Shown here: positions 8,294 to 16,953 of the stretch, one piece after another
How the letters are laid out: each line of letters begins with the position of its first letter
Position numbering within the stretch: position 1 is the first letter of the stretch
DNA from: Jeotgalicoccus nanhaiensis
GTDB lineage: Bacteria > Bacillota > Bacilli > Staphylococcales > Salinicoccaceae
Assembly (NCBI GenBank): GCA_004570955.1
Contig: SPPL01000004.1
Span: 1-64,000 of the forward strand
DNA: 64,000 bases
Direction: 5' to 3'
Made by a program: the position numbers and the translations under genes
Notes under the pieces: generated by a model
Seen by the model: only the letters and a program-made list of their open reading frames with translations
Database searches by the model: none
Told to the model about the DNA's origin: nothing

Positions 8294-8905
8294 TTATACA
8301 AACGCAAAAATTGCCATTACTCCAATTGTAGAAATTATTAAGAAAATTAAAATTGCAATGTAGCTCATAACCTGCTGTGATTTGTCGGACTGCGTAATAC
8401 CCCATGTAATCATGAACGTCCATAAACCGTTTGCAAAATGGAATACCGTTGCAACCACACCGACAATCCAGAATACAAGCCAGAATGGATTTGCAACAAT
8501 CTGTTCAACCATCTGGAAGTTTACTTCTTCACCTAAAAAGACTTGAATACGAGTCTGGTAAACGTGCACCGCGATGAAGATAAACGCCACAACACCGGAA
8601 ATTCTTTGAAGCAGGAACATCCAGTTGCGGTATGTTCCGTATCTGCCCACATTATTTTTAGCAGTAAAAGCGATATAAATACCGTAGATACCGTGGAACA
8701 GAATTGGTAAGTAAATGATGAAAATTTCAAGCAGAATAACGAACGGCAGGTTACCCATAATACCTGCAGCGAAGTTAAATGCTTCTTCACTGTATGTAGC
8801 GGTAAAGTTCACGAGCAAGTGCTGGATTAAAAATACCCCCAGCGGAATAACTCCGAGCAATGAATGTAATCTGCGAATGTAAAAACCTGAATCTTGATTC
8901 GACAC
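8294..8905 (-). CDS. sdhC: Succinate dehydrogenase cytochrome b558 subunit
   Basis: A 203-aa membrane anchor with five hydrophobic helices and several conserved histidines (for example in FYIRRLHSLLG and IQHLLVN), the di-haem type B anchor used with menaquinone in Firmicutes. No sdhD is needed or present. Translation starts at GTG, 6 nt after a strong AGGGGGG ribosome site. It is the first gene of the sdh operon, with a promoter at 8947-8975. Confidence 0.95.
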   Translation of the reverse strand: MSNQDSGFYIRRLHSLLGVIPLGVFLIQHLLVNFTATYSEEAFNFAAGIMGNLPFVILLEIFIIYLPILFHGIYGIYIAFTAKNNVGRYGTYRNWMFLLQRISGVVAFIFIAVHVYQTRIQVFLGEEVNFQMVEQIVANPFWLVFWIVGVVATVFHFANGLWTFMITWGITQSDKSQQVMSYIAILIFLIISTIGVMAIFAFV

Positions 8906-8946
8906 AAAAGACCCCCCTAACTATTTGTCAACAAACTTTAACTCTT

Positions 8947-8975
8947 ATTTTACCCGTAATAATTTTACAAATCAA
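8947..8975 (-). promoter_or_regulatory. Promoter of sdhCAB
   Basis: A -35 TTGATT and -10 TAAAAT are separated by 17 bp, about 40 bp before the sdhC GTG. Confidence 0.6.
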
Positions 8976-9018
8976 GATACCGTTTAATCTTTTACACTTT
9001 TCTTTTACATTCGTAGCC

Positions 9019-10794
9019 TTACGCCTGTTCATTCAGTTTCTCAACTATATTTTCCGCTACATTTTTCGGAATTCCTATCTCTGTGAAGTCGCTCACATTC
9101 TTTTCCTTCATCCTTTTGATTGAACCAAATTTTGAAAGTAACTTTCGTTTCCGGGTCGGTCCGACCCCTTCGATATTATCCAGCTGGGACACAATTGACG
9201 TTTTCCGGCGCGTATTCCGGTGAAATGAAATTGCAAATCGGTGTACTTCGTCCTGAATCCGCTGGAGAAGATAGAAACTCTGCGAGTTCTTTTTCATCGG
9301 GACAATTTCCGCCGGATCTCCGTAGAGCAGTTCCGCCGTCGAGTGTTTGTCATTTTTCGCAAGACCTGCCACCGGAATATCGAGCGACAGTTCGTTCAAG
9401 AGCACCCCTTTAACCGTATTCATATGGCCGACTCCCCCGTCAACAATAATCAGATCAGGAAGCGGCAGCCGTTCTTTTAAGACGCGCGTGTAGCGGCGTC
9501 TGACCGCTTCAGCCATCGAGGCATAGTCATCCGGCCCTTTGACCGTTTTAATTTTATATTTGCGGTAGTCCTTCTTCGAAGGTTTCCCGTCGATAAAGGA
9601 CACCATCACGCTGACCGGGTCCACACCTTGAATATTTGAGTTGTCGAACGCTTCGATGCGGCGCGGTGTTTCGATATTCATAACGTCGCCGAGGGTCTCG
9701 ATCGCTTTAATCGTCCGCTCTTCATCGCGCGCAATCATTTCGAATTTATTTTCGATGGCGATGCCGGCATTTTTAATCGCAAGATCCACCATTTCGCGTT
9801 TTGCCCCGCGCGCCGGTGCTTTCACTTTTGCCGGCAGCGCTTCGTCCAGCAGCGAGACGTTAAATTCTTTAGGAATATGCACTTCTTTCGGCATCAGATT
9901 CGAATTCAAATCGTAAAACTGTACGATAAATCTAAAGAACTCTTCCTCCGCTGAGTCATTCATCGGGAACATTTCCGCTTTTTTCTCGATTAATTTACCG
10001 CTTCTGATAAAGAGCACCGATACCGACATCCAGCCGTTATCCACCGCGTAGCCGAAACAGTCGCGCGCGGTCATATCGGCTGTCAGCATGTTCTGCTTCA
10101 GCATAGTATTTTCAATATGCCCCATCAGATCCCGGTATTCTTTCGCTTTCTCAAATTCGAGCTCTTCAGCAGCTGCCTGCATTTTTTCTTTCAGTTCCGC
10201 CATTACCTCGTCAGTTTCGCCGTTTAAAAAGTTTGTGATGCCGTCTATCATCTTCTGGTTTTGTTCGTCTGTAACGTTAAACACACAAGGACCGAGACAT
10301 TGGCCGATATGATAGTACAGACAGAGTTTATCCGGCATGACGTTGCATTTTCTGAGCGGATATATACGATCCAGCAGCTTTTTCGTTTCATGCGCGCTGT
10401 AGGCGTTCGGGTAAGGTCCGAAAAACTTGCCGGTTTTCGGTTTTACCGTCCGCGTGACAACCAGCTTAGGATGTTTTTCCTTCGTAATTTTAATGAAAGG
10501 ATAGCTTTTATCATCTTTCAGCAGGATGTTGTATCTCGGCAGATGTTTTTTAATTAAAGTATTTTCCAGGAGGAGCGATTCGACTTCCGACTGCGTAACG
10601 ATAAAATCGAAATCGACGATATCGGCTACGAGCCGCATCGTTTTCTCATCATGCGCGCCGGTGAAGTACGAACGCACCCTGTTTCGCAGGTTTTTCGCCT
10701 TGCCCACATAAATAATTTCACCATCGCTGTTTTTCATTAAGTAACAGCCGGGTTCAACAGGCAGGACTGATAGTTTCAATTTAAGTTCAGACAT
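9019..10794 (-). CDS. uvrC: Excinuclease ABC subunit C
   Basis: A 591-aa nucleotide-excision repair nuclease that makes both incisions with UvrB. In order: the GIY-YIG domain ([18 protein letters not shown] at about 17-34), a UvrB-binding UVR segment near residue 195-230, the RNase H-like endonuclease domain with IIVDGGVGH (about 455-463), and C-terminal helix-hairpin-helix motifs ([15 protein letters not shown]). Length is normal. It lies between trxA and sdhC as in S. aureus. Confidence 0.97.
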   Translation of the reverse strand: MSELKLKLSVLPVEPGCYLMKNSDGEIIYVGKAKNLRNRVRSYFTGAHDEKTMRLVADIVDFDFIVTQSEVESLLLENTLIKKHLPRYNILLKDDKSYPFIKITKEKHPKLVVTRTVKPKTGKFFGPYPNAYSAHETKKLLDRIYPLRKCNVMPDKLCLYYHIGQCLGPCVFNVTDEQNQKMIDGITNFLNGETDEVMAELKEKMQAAAEELEFEKAKEYRDLMGHIENTMLKQNMLTADMTARDCFGYAVDNGWMSVSVLFIRSGKLIEKKAEMFPMNDSAEEEFFRFIVQFYDLNSNLMPKEVHIPKEFNVSLLDEALPAKVKAPARGAKREMVDLAIKNAGIAIENKFEMIARDEERTIKAIETLGDVMNIETPRRIEAFDNSNIQGVDPVSVMVSFIDGKPSKKDYRKYKIKTVKGPDDYASMAEAVRRRYTRVLKERLPLPDLIIVDGGVGHMNTVKGVLLNELSLDIPVAGLAKNDKHSTAELLYGDPAEIVPMKKNSQSFYLLQRIQDEVHRFAISFHRNTRRKTSIVSQLDNIEGVGPTRKRKLLSKFGSIKRMKEKNVSDFTEIGIPKNVAENIVEKLNEQA

Positions 10795-10812
10795 GATTCA
10801 TCCCTTCTTCAT

Positions 10813-10839
10813 AAAAAAAGCCGCCTCAATGGCGGCTTT
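10813..10839 (-). terminator. Terminator of trxA
   Basis: AAAGCCGCC, loop, GGCGGCTTT is followed on the minus strand by a T-tract. Confidence 0.88.
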
Positions 10840-10844
10840 AAAAT

Positions 10845-11159
10845 TTAAGCATGTTTTTCTATTAATGCAGCAAGTTGTTCTTTAGGCTGGAATCCAACTA
10901 CTTTGTCAACAGGCTCGCCGTCTTTGAAAAGAATTAAAGTTGGAATACTCATTACTTCGTACTCGCTTGCTGTAGCTTGGTTTTCATCAACATTTAATTT
11001 AGCAATATTAGCTTTGCCTTCAACTTCAGGCGCTAATTCTTCAAGGATTGGAGCGATCATTTTACAAGGCCCGCACCATGGTGCCCAAAAGTCTACTAAT
11101 GTAATTCCACTACCAATTTCTTCTTTAAATCCTGCGTCGTTCACTTCAATAATAGCCAT
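10845..11159 (-). CDS. trxA: Thioredoxin
   Basis: A 104-aa thioredoxin, a general cytosolic disulfide reductant that accepts electrons from TrxB. The active site is W28-C29-G30-P31-C32, and the cis-proline lies in MSIPTLILF. Standard length and gene position (between mutS2 and uvrC). Confidence 0.97.
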   Translation of the reverse strand: MAIIEVNDAGFKEEIGSGITLVDFWAPWCGPCKMIAPILEELAPEVEGKANIAKLNVDENQATASEYEVMSIPTLILFKDGEPVDKVVGFQPKEQLAALIEKHA

Positions 11160-11228
11160 CTAAAACTACCTCCATATTTGTAATGATTTCATTATACAAC
11201 AATTCAATTTGTCACTCAACGGTATTGC

Positions 11229-11327
11229 TTAGGCGAAATATATCAGGTAAACAATGCCGCTTATAAACATTATCACACTGATAACAATAAGTACTTTCGC
11301 AAGTTTATACATATCAAAGTTATCCAC
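11229..11327 (-). CDS. 32-residue membrane peptide downstream of mutS2
   Basis: A 99-bp frame starts with GTG 10 bp after the mutS2 stop and ends with TAA. The product begins VDNFDMYKLAKV and then has one hydrophobic segment running to a C-terminal YLIYFA. AGGTGA lies 6 nt upstream of the GTG, partly inside the mutS2 stop region, so translation may be coupled to mutS2. Single-helix peptides of this size are easily missed. Function is unknown; the ribosome site, coupling and clean helix argue that it is real. Confidence 0.6.
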   Translation of the reverse strand: MDNFDMYKLAKVLIVISVIMFISGIVYLIYFA

Positions 11328-11336
11328 CGGGATCAC

Positions 11337-13664
11337 CTACTTCATTTCGACTATCGTTACGCCGAAGCCGCCTTCACTCGGCATGCCGCCCCGGAAGGAA
11401 GCTACTTTCGGATGGCGTTTTAAATACTGCTGCACACCTTTTTGCAGGGCGCCGGTGCCTTTTCCGTGAATAATCTCGACATCTGCGTAGTTCGACAGAA
11501 GCACCTGGTCAAGATAGTGCTCGAGACGAATTAAAGCATCTTCATAACGCTCGCCGCGAAGATCAAGCGTTCGGCTGACCTGGGTCTTATTCTGCCGGAT
11601 GGTCACCGGTTTTTCAGCTTTTTTCGCTTTTCTTTTCTTCACTTCTGACTTGTCGAGCTTCATCTTAATAATACCCATCTGCACAGTGACTTCATCGCCG
11701 TTAAGACCGATGATTTCACCTTTCTGTCCGTAAGTCAGCACATCGACTTCATCGCCGGTCTGCAGGGTTTCTTCTTTTTCATTGCGGATGTCTTTTTTAA
11801 TGTCACGCGCGTAATAACTGTCGGATAATTCTTTTTTAGCCTTGATGAGTTCGTGTTCCTGAATGCTGTCCGCACCAAGCTCCTTCATCATTTCAAGCTC
11901 TTTAATAATTTCCGCCGCTTCAAGTTCCCGCTGTTTAACGATGCGGTTCGCTTCATCTTCAGCGTTCTTAATTAATTTATCTTTAAAGTTGGTAAACTGC
12001 TCATTCGATTCTTTCAGTTCCTTCTGCAGTTTTTCAGCTTCTCTCAGCAGCTCCTGTGTATCCTGCTCGTGCTCGCGCGCAAGTGTTGTGTGGCGCTCGA
12101 GTGCTGTAATCATTTCGTTGACTTCCATGTTATCGCGGCCCGTGAGCTTCCGTGCCCGGTCAATTACACTGGTGCTAAGGCCAAGCTTCTCGGAAATTTC
12201 AAAGGCATTTGATTTACCCGGAATGCCCATTAACAGTCTGTAGGTCGGCGATAAAGTGCTCACGTCGAACTCGACACTCGCATTGATAACATCTTCGCGC
12301 GTATAGCTAAACGATTTCAGCTGAGGATAATGCGTCGTTGAAATAATTTTTGACTGTTTTTCGAGCAGGTATTCAATAATGCTGATGGCGAGTGCAGCAC
12401 CTTCTTCAGGGTCTGTGCCCGCGCCGAGCTCATCCAGAATAACCAGCGAATCGCTGTCAACGCGCTTTAAAATGTCAGCGATATTTACCATATGGCTTGA
12501 GAAAGTCGACAGTGACTGCTCGATCGACTGCTCGTCACCGATATCTGCATAGACATTTTTAAAGACTGAAATCTCAGAGCCGTCGCGGGCAGGAATCGGA
12601 ATACCGGCCTGCGCCATTAAGACGGATAAGCCGACTGTTTTAATCGTTACTGTTTTACCGCCGGTATTCGGTCCGGTAATAATAACGGCTTTTGTTTCCG
12701 GTTCGACGACGATATCATTTTTCACGACCGTATCACTGTCGATTAAAGGATGGAAGGCACCGATTAAACGGATGCTTTCATCATCTGCAATCAGCGGTTT
12801 CGTTCCTTTAATATGCGCACCGTATTTCGCTTTCGCAAAGACGAAATCAATATGATGCAGATTTATATTATGTTCATATAAATCATGCGCGACTGTGCTG
12901 ACCTGTTCTGTCAGTTCGCTTAAAATACGGGTGATTTCCGCTTCTTCAGATTCTTTTAAGCGCGTAATATTATTCGTCATATCAACGATTGCTGTCGGTT
13001 CGACATAAATCGTCTGTCCGCTCTGTGACGAGTCGTGGATAATGCCTTTAAATTCGCTCCGGTAATCCACATTGACCGGAATCACATAGCGGCCGTTCCG
13101 CATGGTGATAATACTGTCGGAGAGCTTGCGCTGATTTTTTCTGACGATATCGTTTAAGCGTTCGCGGATTTTCTGTTCTTCCGCACCGATCCTCCTTCTA
13201 ATACGGAGAAGTTCAGGTGACGCGTGGTCAAGGACAGTTACTTCATCGACAGTTTCCGTTATACGCTTGTAGAGAAAATGAATGTCTTCAAGTTCTGCGA
13301 TATACGGTTTAATATTCGGCAGAAAGATTTCATCTTCTTCAAAAGCGTTCACGAGACCCGCTAACATATGCTTTCTGTTTAAAAGCGATTTAATTTTATT
13401 AAAATCGCTCACGCCTAAAATGCTTCCGATTTCCGCCCGCTTGACGAAGGGTTTAATGTCGCTGATCCCTCCGAGTTCAACGTGGCGGTAACGGAGCATA
13501 GCCGAGGCATCGTCAACTTCTTCTATATTTTTAACTACTGTAGCTAAGTCAGTTTCGACGATTGAAAAATTCAGTTTCTCTTTCGTCTTATCGCTGACTG
13601 CAAATGTTCTGACGGATTCGAGAATTTTATCGAATTCCAGTTTGGTGAATGTTTTGTCATTCAT
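11337..13664 (-). CDS. mutS2: MutS2 ATPase/Smr-domain protein
   Basis: A 775-aa MutS2. In Gram-positives it acts on recombination intermediates and on collided ribosomes rather than in mismatch repair. The MutS-type ATPase has Walker A GPNTGGKT (about 330-337) and Walker B LVILDELGAGTDP. A long charged coiled coil (about 510-620) follows. The C-terminal Smr domain has LDLRGERYEDAL and the HGKGTGAL nuclease motif. The start overlaps the polX stop by 8 bp. Confidence 0.96.
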   Translation of the reverse strand: MNDKTFTKLEFDKILESVRTFAVSDKTKEKLNFSIVETDLATVVKNIEEVDDASAMLRYRHVELGGISDIKPFVKRAEIGSILGVSDFNKIKSLLNRKHMLAGLVNAFEEDEIFLPNIKPYIAELEDIHFLYKRITETVDEVTVLDHASPELLRIRRRIGAEEQKIRERLNDIVRKNQRKLSDSIITMRNGRYVIPVNVDYRSEFKGIIHDSSQSGQTIYVEPTAIVDMTNNITRLKESEEAEITRILSELTEQVSTVAHDLYEHNINLHHIDFVFAKAKYGAHIKGTKPLIADDESIRLIGAFHPLIDSDTVVKNDIVVEPETKAVIITGPNTGGKTVTIKTVGLSVLMAQAGIPIPARDGSEISVFKNVYADIGDEQSIEQSLSTFSSHMVNIADILKRVDSDSLVILDELGAGTDPEEGAALAISIIEYLLEKQSKIISTTHYPQLKSFSYTREDVINASVEFDVSTLSPTYRLLMGIPGKSNAFEISEKLGLSTSVIDRARKLTGRDNMEVNEMITALERHTTLAREHEQDTQELLREAEKLQKELKESNEQFTNFKDKLIKNAEDEANRIVKQRELEAAEIIKELEMMKELGADSIQEHELIKAKKELSDSYYARDIKKDIRNEKEETLQTGDEVDVLTYGQKGEIIGLNGDEVTVQMGIIKMKLDKSEVKKRKAKKAEKPVTIRQNKTQVSRTLDLRGERYEDALIRLEHYLDQVLLSNYADVEIIHGKGTGALQKGVQQYLKRHPKVASFRGGMPSEGGFGVTIVEMK

Positions 13665-15369
13665 TTATATCACTCTGCTTACCTTTTTTAATAAATGCTT
13701 TAAATTCTTCCCTTGTGCATGTGTTCAATACCTGCGATTTTTTCACGAAGGCTTTCTGCAGCGTAGCCACGCCGTACTTCATAAAGTCGAAATGATCGGT
13801 ATGGTGTGCATCGGTGTTGACTGTAAACATAACATCGCGGTTATGAATGACTTCTGAAGACAGATCAAGACGCTGCGGATTGGCGTTAATTTCAAGCACC
13901 GTATTTGTCTTCTGTGCATAAAGAAACAAGTCGTCCATATTTACCGGATACCCGTCCCGAACGCCGATTAAGCGCCCCGTCGGATGAGCTATGTGCCGCA
14001 CGTAAGGATTATCCATCGCCGTTTTCAGACGGTGCATAATTTGTTCTTCAGACTGCTGGAAACTCGAATGAATGGCGGCAATGACGTAATCCAGTTTTTG
14101 TAATATTTCGTCTGAATAGTCGAGTGTGCCGTCGGCTAAAATATCCATTTCAGTACCGCTGTAAACGTCGATATCATCATATTCCGCATCGATCTCCCTG
14201 ATTTCTTCGAGCTGCTGAAGCAGACGTTCGTCGCTTAAGCCGTTGGCCACCCGCAGACTTTTCGAGTGATCGGTAATCACGATATATTCATAGCCTTTTT
14301 GCCTTGCCGCCTCTACCATATCCCTCACACTGTAGGCGCCGTCGCTGTAGACGGTATGCATGTGCAGGTCTCCTTTAATATCTTCCGGTTTAACGATTTC
14401 TTTAATGCCGATATCGGTTTCCTTGCCCGTTTCCCGCATAGCCGGCGGAATATAAGGCAGGTCGAAGTGTTCGTAGAACTCTCTTTCCGTGCTGAAAGTT
14501 TTTACGCCCTCTTTTGTTTCAACGCCGTATTCGCTTATTTTTTCACCGCGCGCTTTCGCGATTTGGCGCATTTTTACGTTATGGTCTTTTGAACCTGTGA
14601 AATGCTGCAGCGTTGAAATATATTCTTCGCCGTTTACAAACCTGAAATCGACGTTAATCTGTTCGAAATCGTGCTCGATTTCAATCGACAGTTTCTTATC
14701 GCCCCGGGACACTACATCTGTTACGAAACTCTGGCTGACCATCGTTTCGGTAAACAGTTCATAATCTTCCACTTTGACGATAAAATCCAAATCTCTCGAC
14801 GTCTCCTTCGTCCGGCGGCCGCTGCCCGTCATATCGTAGCGTTCGACGCCCGGAATCGTCTCGATGACGTCCGTAATTACTTTTTTAAATTTTAATATAC
14901 GGGCAAGCGGATAGCGTTCAGGTCTGGTCAGCACCGATTCTATCGATTTTAAAATGTTCTCTTCCGTCTTTTTGCCGAAGCCTGTAAGTGTGCTGACCTT
15001 ATTAGCTTCGCAGGCCGCTTTTAAATCTTCCAGCGTACTGATGCCGAGTTCGTCGTGAATTTTCGCAATTTTTTTCGGCCCGAGCGTCGGGAGTTTCAGC
15101 ATGCGGATCAGGCCGCTCGGCACTTTATCTTCTAATTCTTTTAAGACCGATGACTCGCCTGTTTGAACGAACTCAGTAATCACCTCGTTAGTCCCTTTGC
15201 CGATACCTTTCAGCGCGCTGAAATCAGGAATTTCCCCGAGGGTTCTTCCGTCAGTTTCTAAAGACGCCGCCGCCTTTCTGTAGGCGGAAACTTTAAAAGG
15301 GTTCTCCAAATTCAGTTCCATATATACTGCTATCTTTTCGAGCAGCCTGATTACATCTTTTTTATTCAT
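13657..15369 (-). CDS. polX: Family X DNA polymerase/PHP exonuclease
   Basis: A 570-aa bacterial PolX. The N-terminal polymerase-beta-like part contains helix-hairpin-helix repeats and the catalytic region GSGRR followed by RDLDFIV. The C-terminal PHP domain begins DLHMHTVYSDGAYS and gives 3'-5' exonuclease activity for base-excision repair. A longer frame to 15393 is possible, but the ATG at 15369 has GGAGGT 5 nt upstream and gives the usual 570-residue length. The gene overlaps mutS2. Confidence 0.94.
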   Translation of the reverse strand: MNKKDVIRLLEKIAVYMELNLENPFKVSAYRKAAASLETDGRTLGEIPDFSALKGIGKGTNEVITEFVQTGESSVLKELEDKVPSGLIRMLKLPTLGPKKIAKIHDELGISTLEDLKAACEANKVSTLTGFGKKTEENILKSIESVLTRPERYPLARILKFKKVITDVIETIPGVERYDMTGSGRRTKETSRDLDFIVKVEDYELFTETMVSQSFVTDVVSRGDKKLSIEIEHDFEQINVDFRFVNGEEYISTLQHFTGSKDHNVKMRQIAKARGEKISEYGVETKEGVKTFSTEREFYEHFDLPYIPPAMRETGKETDIGIKEIVKPEDIKGDLHMHTVYSDGAYSVRDMVEAARQKGYEYIVITDHSKSLRVANGLSDERLLQQLEEIREIDAEYDDIDVYSGTEMDILADGTLDYSDEILQKLDYVIAAIHSSFQQSEEQIMHRLKTAMDNPYVRHIAHPTGRLIGVRDGYPVNMDDLFLYAQKTNTVLEINANPQRLDLSSEVIHNRDVMFTVNTDAHHTDHFDFMKYGVATLQKAFVKKSQVLNTCTREEFKAFIKKGKQSDINE

Positions 15370-15397
15370 GTCTACCTCCGAAAAAAGAGCCATATCT

Positions 15398-15931
15398 CTA
15401 TGACTCTACTTGTATCCATTCTATTAATTTGTCCGATATTATAAATGTGTGTTCCATTATAAATGAGGCAATGCCCGATTCCGCCAGAGCTTCCTGCAGG
15501 GGCAGATAAGGAATCGTTGCAGCGAAAAACAGTATTACAACGATAAAGTACACCGCTTCGATGAGGCCGAGCACTGTACCGGTAATGCTGGTCGCAAGTC
15601 CTCCGGTTGTGACCTGCTGGAAATAATCAAATCCGCTAACGATAATCTGAATCACTACTTTGCTGACGATAAAAATAATAAAGAAAGCAAACATATAATA
15701 GTAGGCATATTCAAAATTACCGACTTCGCTGAGCACCGGATTCGGATTCTCCTGGGCAGTGGACGGGTACGGCATGATTAAATAAAATCTGCTGCCGAGT
15801 GTTTCATAATTTAATGAAGCAATGACGATTGCCGATATTGTACCGAGCAGGTGCATAAACTGGAGTACTGCCCCGCGACGGTAACCGGCAATCAGTCCGA
15901 TTAATAGTATAAGTAGAAGTATCAAAGTCAT
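15398..15931 (-). CDS. cvpA: CvpA family membrane protein
   Basis: A 177-aa protein with four hydrophobic segments (N-terminal LILLLILLIGLIAGYRRG is the CvpA signature). Homologues (B. subtilis YshB) sit next to zapA. The molecular role is poorly defined, with links to envelope and stress phenotypes. It lies 3 bp after zapA and 28 bp before polX in the same operon. Confidence 0.88.
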   Translation of the reverse strand: MTLILLLILLIGLIAGYRRGAVLQFMHLLGTISAIVIASLNYETLGSRFYLIMPYPSTAQENPNPVLSEVGNFEYAYYYMFAFFIIFIVSKVVIQIIVSGFDYFQQVTTGGLATSITGTVLGLIEAVYFIVVILFFAATIPYLPLQEALAESGIASFIMEHTFIISDKLIEWIQVES

Positions 15932-15934
15932 AAG

Positions 15935-16198
15935 CTAGTTCCCTTTTTTAAGCGCGCTGTGTTCTTTTTCCAGCGCCTCGTATTTTTCTTTTAACTTTAT
16001 ATAATCATCCATAATATTACAAGCCGTAAGCACCGCTTTTCTTGTCGTATCGAGCCCCGGACTCTTAGCAGCAATCGCCGTAATATTACTGTCGACCGCA
16101 TCAGCCACCCGCCTCAGATGGTCCTCATTCTCGCGGCCGACCAGCGTATAATACTCATTGTATATTTTTACAGCAATGCGTGTTTTCTTTCCGCTCAT
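15935..16198 (-). CDS. zapA: Cell division protein ZapA
   Basis: An 87-aa FtsZ-ring stabiliser. The N-terminal beta region reads RIAVKIYNEYYTLVGRE, followed by the characteristic LRRVADAVDSNI helix and a C-terminal coiled coil ending YEALEKEHSALKKGN. It begins the zapA-cvpA-polX-mutS2 operon, with a promoter at 16256-16284. In S. aureus rnhC lies immediately beyond; here there is a repeat array instead. Confidence 0.92.
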   Translation of the reverse strand: MSGKKTRIAVKIYNEYYTLVGRENEDHLRRVADAVDSNITAIAAKSPGLDTTRKAVLTACNIMDDYIKLKEKYEALEKEHSALKKGN

Positions 16199-16255
16199 AT
16201 TACATTGCCCCCATCTCGATAAAATTTCTCACACATTTACCTATTTCAATAGTTT

Positions 16256-16284
16256 ATTATACTTATCCCCTAATGTTAATACAA
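16256..16284 (-). promoter_or_regulatory. Promoter of the zapA-cvpA-polX-mutS2 operon
   Basis: A -35 TTGTAT and -10 TATAAT with 17-bp spacing lie about 58 bp upstream of the zapA ATG. Confidence 0.6.
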
Positions 16285-16398
16285 GGAATTAAAATGGTGC
16301 CGGGATTGGGTTTGCGGATGATTTTGATGATAAGTGCAGCTGATTTTTGGGAGTTCTCTCCATTTTGGGGGTTTTTCTTCTTTTTAGTCCTCCATGCT

Positions 16399-16790
16399 GA
16401 GCAAGGTTGACGTTTTAGGAGTGACCTTGCTCGTTTCTGCCTTCATTATGAGCAAGATCATCATTTTTATCGCCACCTTGCTCGTTTTTGCCTTCATTAT
16501 GAGCAGGGTCATGGTTTTTATCGTCACCTTGCACGTTTTCGTCTTCATTATGAGCAAGGTCATGGTTTTTATCGCTACCTTGCTCGTTTCTGCCTTCATT
16601 ATGAGCAGGGTCATGGTTTTTATCGTCACCTTGCTCGTTTCTGCCTTCATTATGAGCAAGGTCATCATTTTTATCGCTACCTTACACGTTTTCGGCTTCA
16701 TTATGAGCAGGGTCATCATTTTTATCGCCACCTTGCTCGTTTCTGCCTTCATTATGAGCAGGGTCATGGTTTTTATCGCCACCTTGCTCG
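16399..16790 (-). repeat. Tandem array B: eight 51-bp hairpin units
   Basis: ACCTTGC (plus strand) recurs at 16424, 16475, 16526, 16577, 16628, 16679, 16730 and 16781, exactly 51 bp apart. Read on the minus strand, a unit is GAGCAAGGT, 16 nt, ACCTTGCTC (or ACCCTGCTC), then a linker ATAATGAAGGCAGAAAC. It is homologous to array A at 5.3 kb but inverted. The last unit (16399-16432) has a different loop but a perfect 9-bp stem. The array fills the pheT-zapA gap where rnhC is expected. Confidence 0.9.
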
Positions 16791-16885
16791 TTTTCATGCA
16801 TTTGTGTAATCACAAATGACCAGACTAATGCAAAACCGGCCTCAAAACGCATAACCCAGCGCAAAATCTTCATCACTAATGCAAA
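16791..16885 (-). other. Leader of array B
   Basis: GCATTAGT (minus strand) occurs at 16875-16882 and 16824-16831, 51 bp apart, then about 43 bp to the first repeat. The sequence around the downstream copy, TTTTGCATTAGTCTG, matches the array A leader TTTTGCATTGGTCTG. The downstream copy is followed by an inverted partner ACAAATGC. Confidence 0.55.
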
Positions 16886-16913
16886 CTGCCCGGCAATTCA
16901 CCATCCATCAAGC

Positions 16914-16944
16914 AAAAAAGCAGAGACAAATTTCGTCTCTGCTT
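16914..16944 (-). terminator. Terminator of pheST
   Basis: AAGCAGAGAC / GTCTCTGCTT is a perfect 10-bp stem followed by a T-tract on the minus strand. Confidence 0.88.
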
Positions 16945-16953
16945 CTTTTTATT

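Noticed and set aside
16384-16876. Frames across array B, including a minus-strand frame with a hydrophobic N terminus (16682-16876)
   Set aside because: Same periodicity effect; no ribosome site before the candidate ATG, and the hydrophobic part coincides with the leader conserved at DNA level.
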